5,511 nt of DNA from positions 1-5,511 of the forward strand of contig NZ_CAMYFI010000096.1 of NCBI RefSeq assembly GCF_947255005.1, given 5' to 3'. This DNA is from an uncultured Tessaracoccus sp. (GTDB lineage: Bacteria; Actinomycetota; Actinomycetes; Propionibacteriales; Propionibacteriaceae). Numbering within the stretch: position 1 is the first letter of the stretch; each line of letters opens with the position of its first letter. Under the pieces are notes generated by a model, which saw nothing but the letters and a program-made list of their open reading frames with translations, did not search any database and was not told the origin of the DNA. The translations under genes were made by a program, and so were the position numbers. Below are positions 1 through 5,457 of this stretch, piece after piece.

Positions 1-1
1 G

Positions 2-823
2 CTGTGTGCTAGCCTCGCTGCATTCGCGCTCGCTGGGGGTATGACGCTGGGTGGCGTTACCGTCGCGAACGCCGACGACGCCACGCCGGAGATGGATAAG
101 CTCTGCGTAGACGCCGACTCCAATTGTTACTGCGACATCACACTGGAAAGCGCCTCCACGGTGACTGAGGGTGAAACTGTCGTCGTCAGCGTGATCGGCA
201 ACCCCGAAGTCACCGTCGAGCTGGCAATCTTCGGGCATACCCCCGTTGGCTTCACGCTCATTGGCAGCAAGGTGCCCGTCACGCTCAACGCCGAGGGCGA
301 GGGCTCCGCTGAGCTCACCGTTCCGGAGCTCGTCGACCACGTTGGTGGCGAGGAGTTCGTCGTGGCCACCTCCGATTTCGTGGATGCTGCCACTGAGGTG
401 GAAGGCACCGTCTACGCAGACTTCACCGTGCGCTCCCGCAACGCCGCTCTCGTGGGAGACCCCGCCGGCGACGGTACCGCCGACAACCCCTTTGTGCTGA
501 AGCTCGGTTACGGCCTCCAGGGTGATGCGTTCAAAGTTCAGGCCCTCGTAAACGGCACGTGGATGGACTTCCACAACGTCGGTGACAACGCCGCCATCGG
601 TGAAGACGGCACCACCGAGCTGACGGTCACCTCACCGGAGGTTGCTGATGGCGAGTACGAGGTGCGTCTCTTCAACGTCACCAAGAACGTTGCAGGCCCC
701 GTCCAGGCTTTGCTCTACATCGGTGTTGCCTCCGACGAGGACGACGACGGTGCTGACGACGGTGGCGACAAGGGCGGCGAGACCGGCCCGAAGAAGCCCA
801 GCTTGCCTTCCACCGGCGTGTGA
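2..823 (+). CDS. Secreted LPSTG-terminal protein, 5'-truncated by window edge (paralogue 1)
   Basis: The frame is open to the left edge. The codons before the ATG at 41 read LCASLAAFALAGG, which is the hydrophobic core of a signal peptide, so the true start very probably lies a few codons outside the window and 41 is an internal Met. Cleavage is likely after VANA, giving a mature start DDATPE. Numbering from the Met at 41, cysteines lie at 22, 29 and 31. A beta-rich body of about 190 residues follows, then a strongly acidic linker (about 231-245, DEDDDGADDGGD) and the terminal KKPSLPSTGV. The body aligns along its length with the next gene, for example GDAFKVQALVNGTWMDF with GHEFKIQANVDGKWIDF, and the VRLFN and YIGV stretches. 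I do not recognise a named family; the alternating strands suggest an Ig-like sandwich, which is inference. The protein stops directly at LPSTGV with no membrane segment. Export is well supported; the function is unknown. Confidence 0.85.
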   Translation: MCASLAAFALAGGMTLGGVTVANADDATPEMDKLCVDADSNCYCDITLESASTVTEGETVVVSVIGNPEVTVELAIFGHTPVGFTLIGSKVPVTLNAEGEGSAELTVPELVDHVGGEEFVVATSDFVDAATEVEGTVYADFTVRSRNAALVGDPAGDGTADNPFVLKLGYGLQGDAFKVQALVNGTWMDFHNVGDNAAIGEDGTTELTVTSPEVADGEYEVRLFNVTKNVAGPVQALLYIGVASDEDDDGADDGGDKGGETGPKKPSLPSTGV

Positions 824-867
824 TTGTCTTCTCGCGGGCTGCGCGCTTTCGCCGTTGACGCCCCTGC

Positions 868-903
868 GGGCGGCTGCTCCCAAGGACTTGGGGGTGGCCG
901 CCC
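868..903 (+). terminator. Hairpin terminator after the first secreted-protein gene
   Basis: The arms 868-883 and 888-903 can pair along 16 positions around a GGAC loop. GGGCGGC pairs with GCCGCCC, four mostly wobble pairs follow, then CCCAA pairs with TTGGG. It starts 45 nt after the stop codon. There is no real T-tract, only a weakly AT-rich stretch (ATAACTATTT), which is common for actinobacterial terminators. Confidence 0.6.
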
Positions 904-970
904 ATAACTATTTGGCAGATTCGGTAAAGAAGCCTGCCAACGGTGGTGCCTTCTGACCCGCCGCGCCCCG

Positions 971-976
971 TAGTAT
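971..976 (+). promoter_or_regulatory. Possible -10 box for the second secreted-protein gene
   Basis: TAGTAT fits the TANNNT consensus and lies in the gap between a terminator and the next start codon. It would give a leader of roughly 50 nt. No convincing -35 element is visible at the usual spacing, so this is a weak call. Confidence 0.35.
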
Positions 977-993
977 GGCGTTCAGCATGCGGT

Positions 994-1007
994 CACACGA
1001 ACGTGTG
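994..1007. promoter_or_regulatory. 14-nt palindrome in the 5' leader, possible operator
   Basis: CACACG-AA-CGTGTG is a perfect 6-bp inverted repeat with a 2-nt centre. It lies 18-31 nt downstream of the candidate -10 box and 29 nt before the start codon. Position and symmetry would suit a dimeric regulator, but no regulator is identified. Alternatively it could be a small hairpin in the mRNA leader. Confidence 0.35.
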
Positions 1008-1024
1008 CCGGTACTGAATACCCT

Positions 1025-1032
1025 GGGAAGGA
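1025..1032 (+). promoter_or_regulatory. Ribosome binding site
   Basis: The purine run GGGAAGGA ends 4 nt before the ATG at 1037. It is the clearest Shine-Dalgarno sequence in the window and fixes that start, which also begins a textbook signal peptide. Confidence 0.7.
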
Positions 1033-1036
1033 ACCT

Positions 1037-1933
1037 ATGTTGAAGAAGATTGTCTCCGGTGCGGCCGCGGTCGCAATCGCGGCAGGCCTCAGCGTCGCGG
1101 CGATCACGCCGGCGCACGCACTGACCTCGGACATGGCCAACAAACTCTGTGCCGTGAATGAGGCAGGCAAGGCCACCATCGACTGCAAGATCGTCGCTGC
1201 TGACTACACCGTGCAGGAGGGCGCCAAGGTTGAACTGACAGTCAAGGGGGCCGTTGGCTCCGATGTCTCGTTCGCGATGTTCGTTGCCACCGACAAGGGC
1301 CTCGAGAAGGTCTCCGACGACCAGGCCGTCACGCTCCCTGCGGAGCCCGCCTATCCGGGCGCCACGGACGTCAGCCAGAAGATGGTCTTCCAGGTCCCTG
1401 CCCTCAAAGACCACTTTGGTGGCAAGTTCGTTATCACGCTGGCTGACACCCCGGCCGATGCCAAGCTGGTGCAGCAGCTCACCCAGCAGGTGACTGTCCG
1501 CTCCGCCAATGCCCGCATCAGCGGTCACTTGGCCCCGATGGGCAACAACCCGCAGTGGCGTTTCGACACCTCCGACGGCATCAAGGGTCACGAGTTCAAG
1601 ATCCAGGCGAACGTCGACGGCAAGTGGATCGATTTCCCCGCAGCCAAGAACGACGGCGCCCACGCCACTGACGACGACGGCTACTCCCGCTTCTACGCCC
1701 TCTCCCCGAAGGTGAAGAACGGCACCTACCCGGCGCGCCTGTTCAACATCACCACGGGCAAGCCCGGCCCCGAGCAGGGCACGTTCTACATCGGCGTTGA
1801 GAAGGACGACAACGCCGGTGACAAGGGCGGCAACAAGGGCGGCGACAACGACCGCGATCAGGGCGGCAACAAGGGCGGCAAGCCCGGCAAGGCCGGCTCG
1901 AAGAAGCCCAGCTTGCCTTCCACCGGCGTCTGA
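1037..1933 (+). CDS. Secreted LPSTG-terminal protein, complete (paralogue 2)
   Basis: This is a 298-residue exported protein. The n-region is MLKK, the hydrophobic core runs over about residues 5-24, and a likely signal peptidase site follows AHA at 26-28. Cysteines 38 and 50 lie near the mature N-terminus and could form a disulfide. Residues about 55-255 form a strand-rich body resembling the upstream gene, with FGGKF, VTVRSANA, GHEFKIQANVDGKWIDF, ARLFN and YIGV as shared landmarks. Residues about 255-290 are a low-complexity Gly/Lys/Asp/Asn linker with GGNKGG repeats. LPSTG lies at 293-297 and one Val follows before the stop. The hydrophobic segment and positive tail of a sortase substrate are absent, and no downstream frame supplies them. 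A cell-surface or released role is likely, with the linker spanning the wall; the activity is unknown. The gene has its own RBS and terminator, so it is probably monocistronic and arose by tandem duplication. Confidence 0.93.
   Translation: MLKKIVSGAAAVAIAAGLSVAAITPAHALTSDMANKLCAVNEAGKATIDCKIVAADYTVQEGAKVELTVKGAVGSDVSFAMFVATDKGLEKVSDDQAVTLPAEPAYPGATDVSQKMVFQVPALKDHFGGKFVITLADTPADAKLVQQLTQQVTVRSANARISGHLAPMGNNPQWRFDTSDGIKGHEFKIQANVDGKWIDFPAAKNDGAHATDDDGYSRFYALSPKVKNGTYPARLFNITTGKPGPEQGTFYIGVEKDDNAGDKGGNKGGDNDRDQGGNKGGKPGKAGSKKPSLPSTGV
1825..1879 (+). repeat. Two 19-nt direct repeats in the Gly/Lys linker
   Basis: GGGCGGCAACAAGGGCGGC occurs at 1825-1843 and again, identically, at 1861-1879. 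It encodes the repeated GGNKGG part of the linker in paralogue 2. Such exact repeats allow the linker to change length by slippage or recombination. Confidence 0.8.
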
Positions 1934-1956
1934 CCCTTTCATTCCTCCTACACTTG

Positions 1957-1991
1957 GACGAGCGGTCACCCCTTCGGGGCGGCCACTCGTC
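1957..1991 (+). terminator. Hairpin terminator with UUCG-type loop
   Basis: The outer stem GACGAG (1957-1962) pairs with CTCGTC (1986-1991). An inner stem GGTC/GGCC follows, and the top is CCC-TTCG-GGG, a UUCG-like tetraloop. It starts 23 nt after the stop of paralogue 2. It lacks a T-tract, but position and stability suit a terminator. Confidence 0.65.
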
Positions 1992-2018
1992 TGCGTTATG
2001 GGGTGGGCTACGAGCGAA

Positions 2019-2099
2019 TGCGCGACTGAGCGCACGCCAGATGCCGAAAACCGCCCACAAATGCCCGAAATCGCCATCTGTTGTGCGCTCAGTCGCGCA
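2019..2099. repeat. 81-nt inverted repeat (palindromic repeat, CTCAGTCG core)
   Basis: TGCGCGACTGAGCGCAC at 2019-2035 is the perfect reverse complement of GTGCGCTCAGTCGCGCA at 2083-2099. Pairing continues inward with CAGATG (2038-2043) against CATCTG (2075-2080) and three further base pairs, leaving a central loop of about 23 nt. It lies between the terminator of paralogue 2 and the promoter of the DUF1707 gene. The arm core resembles the repeats in and after hrpB (GTGCGGCTCAGTTGCGGA), so it probably belongs to the same family. It may instead act as a transcript hairpin or as a binding site for a protein. Confidence 0.8.
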
Positions 2100-2143
2100 A
2101 TGGGCACTGCACGGTTGTGTGCCACGTTGAATCTTGGCGCCGG

Positions 2144-2149
2144 TAGAAT
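2144..2149 (+). promoter_or_regulatory. -10 box implying a leaderless DUF1707 transcript
   Basis: TAGAAT fits TANNNT and ends 7 nt before the A of the ATG at 2156, the expected distance to a transcription start. No Shine-Dalgarno sequence precedes this ATG. Together these are the usual signs of a leaderless actinobacterial mRNA. No clear -35 element was found. Confidence 0.6.
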
Positions 2150-2155
2150 GCCTGC

Positions 2156-2761
2156 ATGCCTGTCAATGAGCCAGCGAAGCGCCTCCGCGCCAGCGATGAG
2201 GAGCGCGACTACGTGCTGTACCTTCTTCAGCAGGCGCACGCGGCCGGACGACTCGATGTCGATGAACTGAGCGAACGCCAAGACCGCACGTTCTCCGTGA
2301 AATACGCCGACGAGTTCGTCCCTCTGCTCGAGGATCTCCCGGAGGGCGCCGAGGTGGTGGCCGTGCTGCGGCCGCAACCGGCACCGGAGCCGCGGCGGGC
2401 CAACCCACTGCGCTTTGCCGCCCCCGTGTTCAGCGGCAATCGAAGCGTCGCCATCCTCTCAGGAAAAGACATCATGCTGGCGAGCGGCACCACCAGCTAC
2501 ACGCTGCTGAGCTTCATGGGCGGCGACACCGTCAACATCAGCAACTGCATGGGACCCGGCGTGACACTGGTGATCGAATCGCAGGCCGTGCTCGGCGGGG
2601 CCACCATCAAAGTGCCGCTCGGAGTGCACATCGTCGACGAATCGTCCAATGTCGTGGGTGGGAACACCATCAGGAAGAATGCGCGCGGCGACGGCTCGAA
2701 CGGCACGCTGGTGCTGCGCGGCAACTCCATTCTCGGCGGGAACACGGTGAAGCTTGCCTGA
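2156..2761 (+). CDS. DUF1707 domain protein with LiaF-like C-terminal beta repeats
   Basis: This is a 201-residue protein without a signal peptide or membrane segment. Residues about 9-63 match the DUF1707 (SHOCT-like) pattern: LRASDEERDYV, then AGRLDVDELSERQDRTFSVKYADEFVPLLEDLP-like spacing. After a Pro/Arg linker (about 71-85), residues 92-201 resemble the C-terminal domain of LiaF-type cell-envelope-stress proteins (DUF2154-like). That part carries four spaced motifs, FMGGDTVNI, VLGGATIKV, VVGGNTIRK and ILGGNTVKL, which suggest a stacked beta-helix-like fold. In Firmicutes LiaF takes part in the envelope stress response; whether that role applies here is inference. The start is set by the family match and by the promoter just upstream, giving a likely leaderless mRNA. 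Its end lies against or overlaps hrpB, so the two are probably one transcript. The exact function is unknown. Confidence 0.9.
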   Translation: MPVNEPAKRLRASDEERDYVLYLLQQAHAAGRLDVDELSERQDRTFSVKYADEFVPLLEDLPEGAEVVAVLRPQPAPEPRRANPLRFAAPVFSGNRSVAILSGKDIMLASGTTSYTLLSFMGGDTVNISNCMGPGVTLVIESQAVLGGATIKVPLGVHIVDESSNVVGGNTIRKNARGDGSNGTLVLRGNSILGGNTVKLA

Positions 2762-2777
2762 CTTCGACGGGCGCTCA

Positions 2778-5267
2778 ATGCTGGCTCGGCTGCTTGACGT
2801 GCCCGCCTTCGCCGGGCTCCCCGTCGTGGCGCAGCTTACGGAGATACAGCCCGGGCGCACGGTGGTGCAGGCCCCGCCTGGGACGGGGAAGACGACGGCG
2901 GTGCCGCCGGCCGTCGGGGATCTGGTGCCGGGGCGGGTCGTGGTAACGGAGCCCAGGCGCATCGCGGCGCGGACGGCTGCCGGAAGGCTTGCGGCGTTGA
3001 GCGGTACGCAGCCGGGGGAGTACGTCGGGTACACGGTGCGGGGCGACTCGACGGCGCGCGCGTCGTCGAAGGTGGAGTTTGTCACAACGGGGGTGCTGCT
3101 GCGGCGGTTGCTGCGCGATCCGGAGTTGTCGGGTGTGGGTGCGGTTGTGCTCGATGAGGTGCACGAGCGGCACCTCGACGCCGATCTCACCCTCGCCATG
3201 GTTGCAGAGCTGGCGGAACTGCGCGACGAGCTCACCGTCGTCGCGATGTCGGCCACGCTCGACGCGGCCCGGTGGGCGGAGCTCATGGGCGGGGCGCGCG
3301 TGGTGGAGGTGCCGAGCGTGTTGCATCCGCTCGACGTGGGCTGGGCGCCCGCGCGGGGTGGGGCGCTCAATGAGCGTGGGGTACGTGACGAGTTCCTTGA
3401 CCACGTCGCGGAGGTGGCTGCCGCGGAGTTTGGGCGGGCGGAAGGCTCTGCGCTGGTGTTTGTGCCGGGTGCGCGGGAGGTCGACGGTGTGGTGGCGCGG
3501 TTGGGTGCGTGTGGGGTGCGGGCGCTGCCGTTGCATGGGCGCTTGGATGCCCGCGCGCAGGATGCCGCGCTTGCCGAGGAGGGTGGAGCGCGCGTTGTGG
3601 TGGCGACGGCGGTGGCGGAGTCGTCGCTGACGGTGCCAGGGGTGCGGTTGGTGGTGGATGCGGGGCTGTCGCGCGAACCGCGCTTTGACCAGGCCCGCGG
3701 CATGGCTGGGCTGGTGACGGTGCGGGAGTCGCAGGCGGCGGCCACGCAGCGCGCCGGGCGTGCAGCCAGGCTGGGGCCGGGGCGCGCGGTGCGCTGTTTC
3801 TCAGCCGACGAGTGGGCGGGCATGGCGGAAGAGCAGACGCCGGAGGTGCTCGTCGCGGATCTCACCGACGCGCTGCTGGCGCTCGCGTGCTGGGGTAGTC
3901 CGCGCGGCGAGGGGATGGCCTTGCCGACTGCGCTCCCGGAGGCGGGTGTGGCGCGGGCGGAGGGGGAGCTGCGGGCGTTGGGGCTGGTGGATGAGGATGG
4001 GCGCGTCACCGAGCTCGGGCGGCGCGTGGCGGCGATGCCGCTGGAGCCGCGCTTGGGTGTCGCGCTGCAGGCGGGCGCTGACAAGTTTGGCGCTCGGACT
4101 GCCGCCGAGGTGGTCGCCATGCTGGCAGATTCCCCGTCGGGTGATCTGGCGACGGAGCTCGCGCGGCTGAGGCGCGACCGCCCGCGCGCGTGGGTGCGGG
4201 AGGCCGACCGCCTGGCGGGTCTCGTCGGCCCGGCGCGACCCTGCCACCATGGCGTATCCCCGCCCGGCAGGTGCAACCTGTGCGGCTCAGTTGCGGATCA
4301 AGTGTCAGGTGCCTCGCCGGATGTCGCCGGGTTTGTGGTGGCGACGGCGCGTCCAGGCTGGGTTGCGAGGGCGCGCGGCGAGGGGGAGTTCCTGGCGGCC
4401 TCGGGCACCGGGCTGACGGCGCCGCGCGGGCTGACGCTGCGCGGGCCGTGGCTGGCGGTGTGGGAGACGCAGCGCGTCGGCGGCCTGGGGCTGGTGCGCG
4501 CCGCCGTCGAGATTCCCGAGTGGCTGGCGCTGGAAGTGGGCGACGTGCGCACCGCCCGCGAAGCCACGTTCGACGGGCGCGTGCGGGTGCGGGAGATCCG
4601 TCGGCTCGGCGCCATCGAGCTGAGCGCGACGCCCGCCAAGGTCACCCCCGACGTCGGTGAGCCCGCCGTGCGCGCGGCCCTGGCCAGTCGGGGGCTCGGT
4701 CTCTTTCGATGGTCCGACGGTGCGACGGCCCTGCGTCGACGCCTTGGCTGGCTGCACCGCATACTCGGCGACCCGTGGCCCGACGTGAGTGATGAATCGC
4801 TCCTGGCAAGGGTCGACGAGTGGATGCTCCCCGAGATCGACGAGCTGTCGCGCGGGGCCGACGCCTCGTCGGTGCAACTGCTGCCGGCGCTTCGTAGGCT
4901 CCTGCCTTGGCCCGACGCGGCGCGCCTCGACGAGCTCGCGCCCGAGCGGATCGAGGTGCCGAGCGGACGGTACGTGCGGCTGGAATATCCCGACGGCGAC
5001 GGCCCTGTGGTGTGTGCGGTGAAGCTGCAGGAGTGCTTTGGGTTGACGGCGACGCCCACCGTCGGCGACGGGCGCGTGCCGGTGCAGATGCGCCTGCTGT
5101 CGCCGGCGGGCCGACCGCTAGCGGTCACCGACGATCTCGCGTCGTTTTGGGCGAACGCCTACCCGCAGGTGCGCGCCGAAAACCGCGGTCGCTACGTCAA
5201 ACACCCGTGGCCCGACGATCCCCTCACCGCCCCCGCCAAGCGCGGCACCAACCGCCAGTCGTTCTGA
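2778..5267 (+). CDS. hrpB: ATP-dependent helicase HrpB (DEVH box) with a repeat-derived internal insertion
   Basis: This is an SF2 DEAH/RHA-type helicase of about 829 residues. Numbering from the alternative TTG start at 2754 (837 aa), Walker A GTGKT is at 43-47, motif Ia TEPRRIAAR at 65-73, DEVH at 134-137, SAT at 166-168 and motif VI QRAGRAAR at 332-339. The HrpB-specific C-terminus is present, including LLSPAGRPL, DLASFW and HPWPDDPLTAPAKRGT at about 781-831, so the length and ends look intact. ATP hydrolysis and nucleic-acid unwinding follow from the family; the cellular substrate is not well defined. The ATG at 2778 is preferred over the TTG; the TTG would overlap the DUF1707 gene by 8 nt, the ATG leaves a 16-nt gap, and neither has a strong RBS. 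Oddly, residues about 494-523 carry a segment (CHHGVSPPGRCNLCGS) absent from the HrpB proteins I recall, encoded by an interspersed repeat also found after the gene. The frame is preserved. Confidence 0.93.
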   Translation: MLARLLDVPAFAGLPVVAQLTEIQPGRTVVQAPPGTGKTTAVPPAVGDLVPGRVVVTEPRRIAARTAAGRLAALSGTQPGEYVGYTVRGDSTARASSKVEFVTTGVLLRRLLRDPELSGVGAVVLDEVHERHLDADLTLAMVAELAELRDELTVVAMSATLDAARWAELMGGARVVEVPSVLHPLDVGWAPARGGALNERGVRDEFLDHVAEVAAAEFGRAEGSALVFVPGAREVDGVVARLGACGVRALPLHGRLDARAQDAALAEEGGARVVVATAVAESSLTVPGVRLVVDAGLSREPRFDQARGMAGLVTVRESQAAATQRAGRAARLGPGRAVRCFSADEWAGMAEEQTPEVLVADLTDALLALACWGSPRGEGMALPTALPEAGVARAEGELRALGLVDEDGRVTELGRRVAAMPLEPRLGVALQAGADKFGARTAAEVVAMLADSPSGDLATELARLRRDRPRAWVREADRLAGLVGPARPCHHGVSPPGRCNLCGSVADQVSGASPDVAGFVVATARPGWVARARGEGEFLAASGTGLTAPRGLTLRGPWLAVWETQRVGGLGLVRAAVEIPEWLALEVGDVRTAREATFDGRVRVREIRRLGAIELSATPAKVTPDVGEPAVRAALASRGLGLFRWSDGATALRRRLGWLHRILGDPWPDVSDESLLARVDEWMLPEIDELSRGADASSVQLLPALRRLLPWPDAARLDELAPERIEVPSGRYVRLEYPDGDGPVVCAVKLQECFGLTATPTVGDGRVPVQMRLLSPAGRPLAVTDDLASFWANAYPQVRAENRGRYVKHPWPDDPLTAPAKRGTNRQSF
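4266..4314 (+). repeat. Interspersed palindromic repeat, copy A, inside hrpB
   Basis: Positions 4275-4314 match 5317-5356 at 36 of 40 bases, including 23 identical bases in a row at 4275-4297. Positions 4266-4307 also match the reverse complement of 5387-5428 at 34 of 42 bases. The copy is read through in frame within hrpB and encodes about RCNLCGSVADQVSGA. The full inserted segment may begin earlier, near 4233, and reach about 4320. Confidence 0.85.
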
Positions 5268-5294
5268 GCGCCGGGCGGTGCCCGTCGAGGCCGG

Positions 5295-5315
5295 CCTGTG
5301 CCCGTCGGGCACAGG
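5295..5315 (+). terminator. Hairpin after hrpB, likely terminator
   Basis: CCTGTGCCCG and CGGGCACAGG are perfect 10-nt inverted arms around one T. In practice this gives a stem of about 8 bp with a 5-nt loop. It starts 28 nt after the hrpB stop. There is no T-tract. A smaller hairpin, CGGGC-GGT-GCCCG at 5272-5284, precedes it. Confidence 0.55.
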
Positions 5316-5316
5316 T

Positions 5317-5356
5317 AACCTGTGCGGCTCAGTTGCGGAACATGTGTCACCTGCCT
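5317..5356 (+). repeat. Interspersed palindromic repeat, copy B
   Basis: This direct copy of the hrpB-internal repeat has 36 of 40 identical bases. It lies immediately after the candidate hrpB terminator. Its ends pair with copy C: 5317-5327 with 5409-5419, 5336-5339 with 5397-5400, and 5344-5349 with 5387-5392. Confidence 0.85.
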
Positions 5357-5386
5357 AGCCGCGACGAGGCGCCGTCGGGAAGCAGA

Positions 5387-5428
5387 TGACACTTCATCCG
5401 CTCAGTTGCCGCACAGGTTGCACGTGCC
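5387..5428 (-). repeat. Interspersed palindromic repeat, copy C (inverted)
   Basis: On the reverse strand this aligns with copy A at 34 of 42 bases. Six of the eight mismatches come from one event: the central octamer CTCAGTTG is present as its reverse complement relative to the flanks. The other two mismatches are single G/C exchanges. Confidence 0.8.
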
Positions 5429-5457
5429 GCCGGAGCCACCCAGACCCGGCGGCGCCC

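Noticed and set aside
41..823. ATG at 41 as the true start of paralogue 1
   Set aside because: The codons just upstream encode a signal-peptide core, there is no ribosome site before 41, and the frame is open to the edge.
821..1933. Stop-codon readthrough or frameshift adding a sortase sorting tail
   Set aside because: Translation past either TGA gives short, non-hydrophobic sequence, and the other frames give no membrane segment with a basic tail.
908..2377. Long open frame on the minus strand across paralogue 2 and its flanks
   Set aside because: It runs antisense to a well-supported gene and through two hairpins, its product is low-complexity and unlike known families, and high GC readily leaves antisense frames open.
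2459..4276. Long minus-strand open frame opposite the DUF1707 gene and hrpB
   Set aside because: The product is Ser/Arg/Thr/Pro-rich without domains, as expected for the antisense of GC-rich coding DNA. Both sense genes have clear family matches.
2754..5267. hrpB as a pseudogene because of the repeat insertion
   Set aside because: The frame continues without a stop, and all helicase motifs and the family-specific C-terminus are intact.
4275..5428. CRISPR array
   Set aside because: The copies are few, unevenly spaced by over 1 kb, in both orientations, and one lies inside a coding gene.
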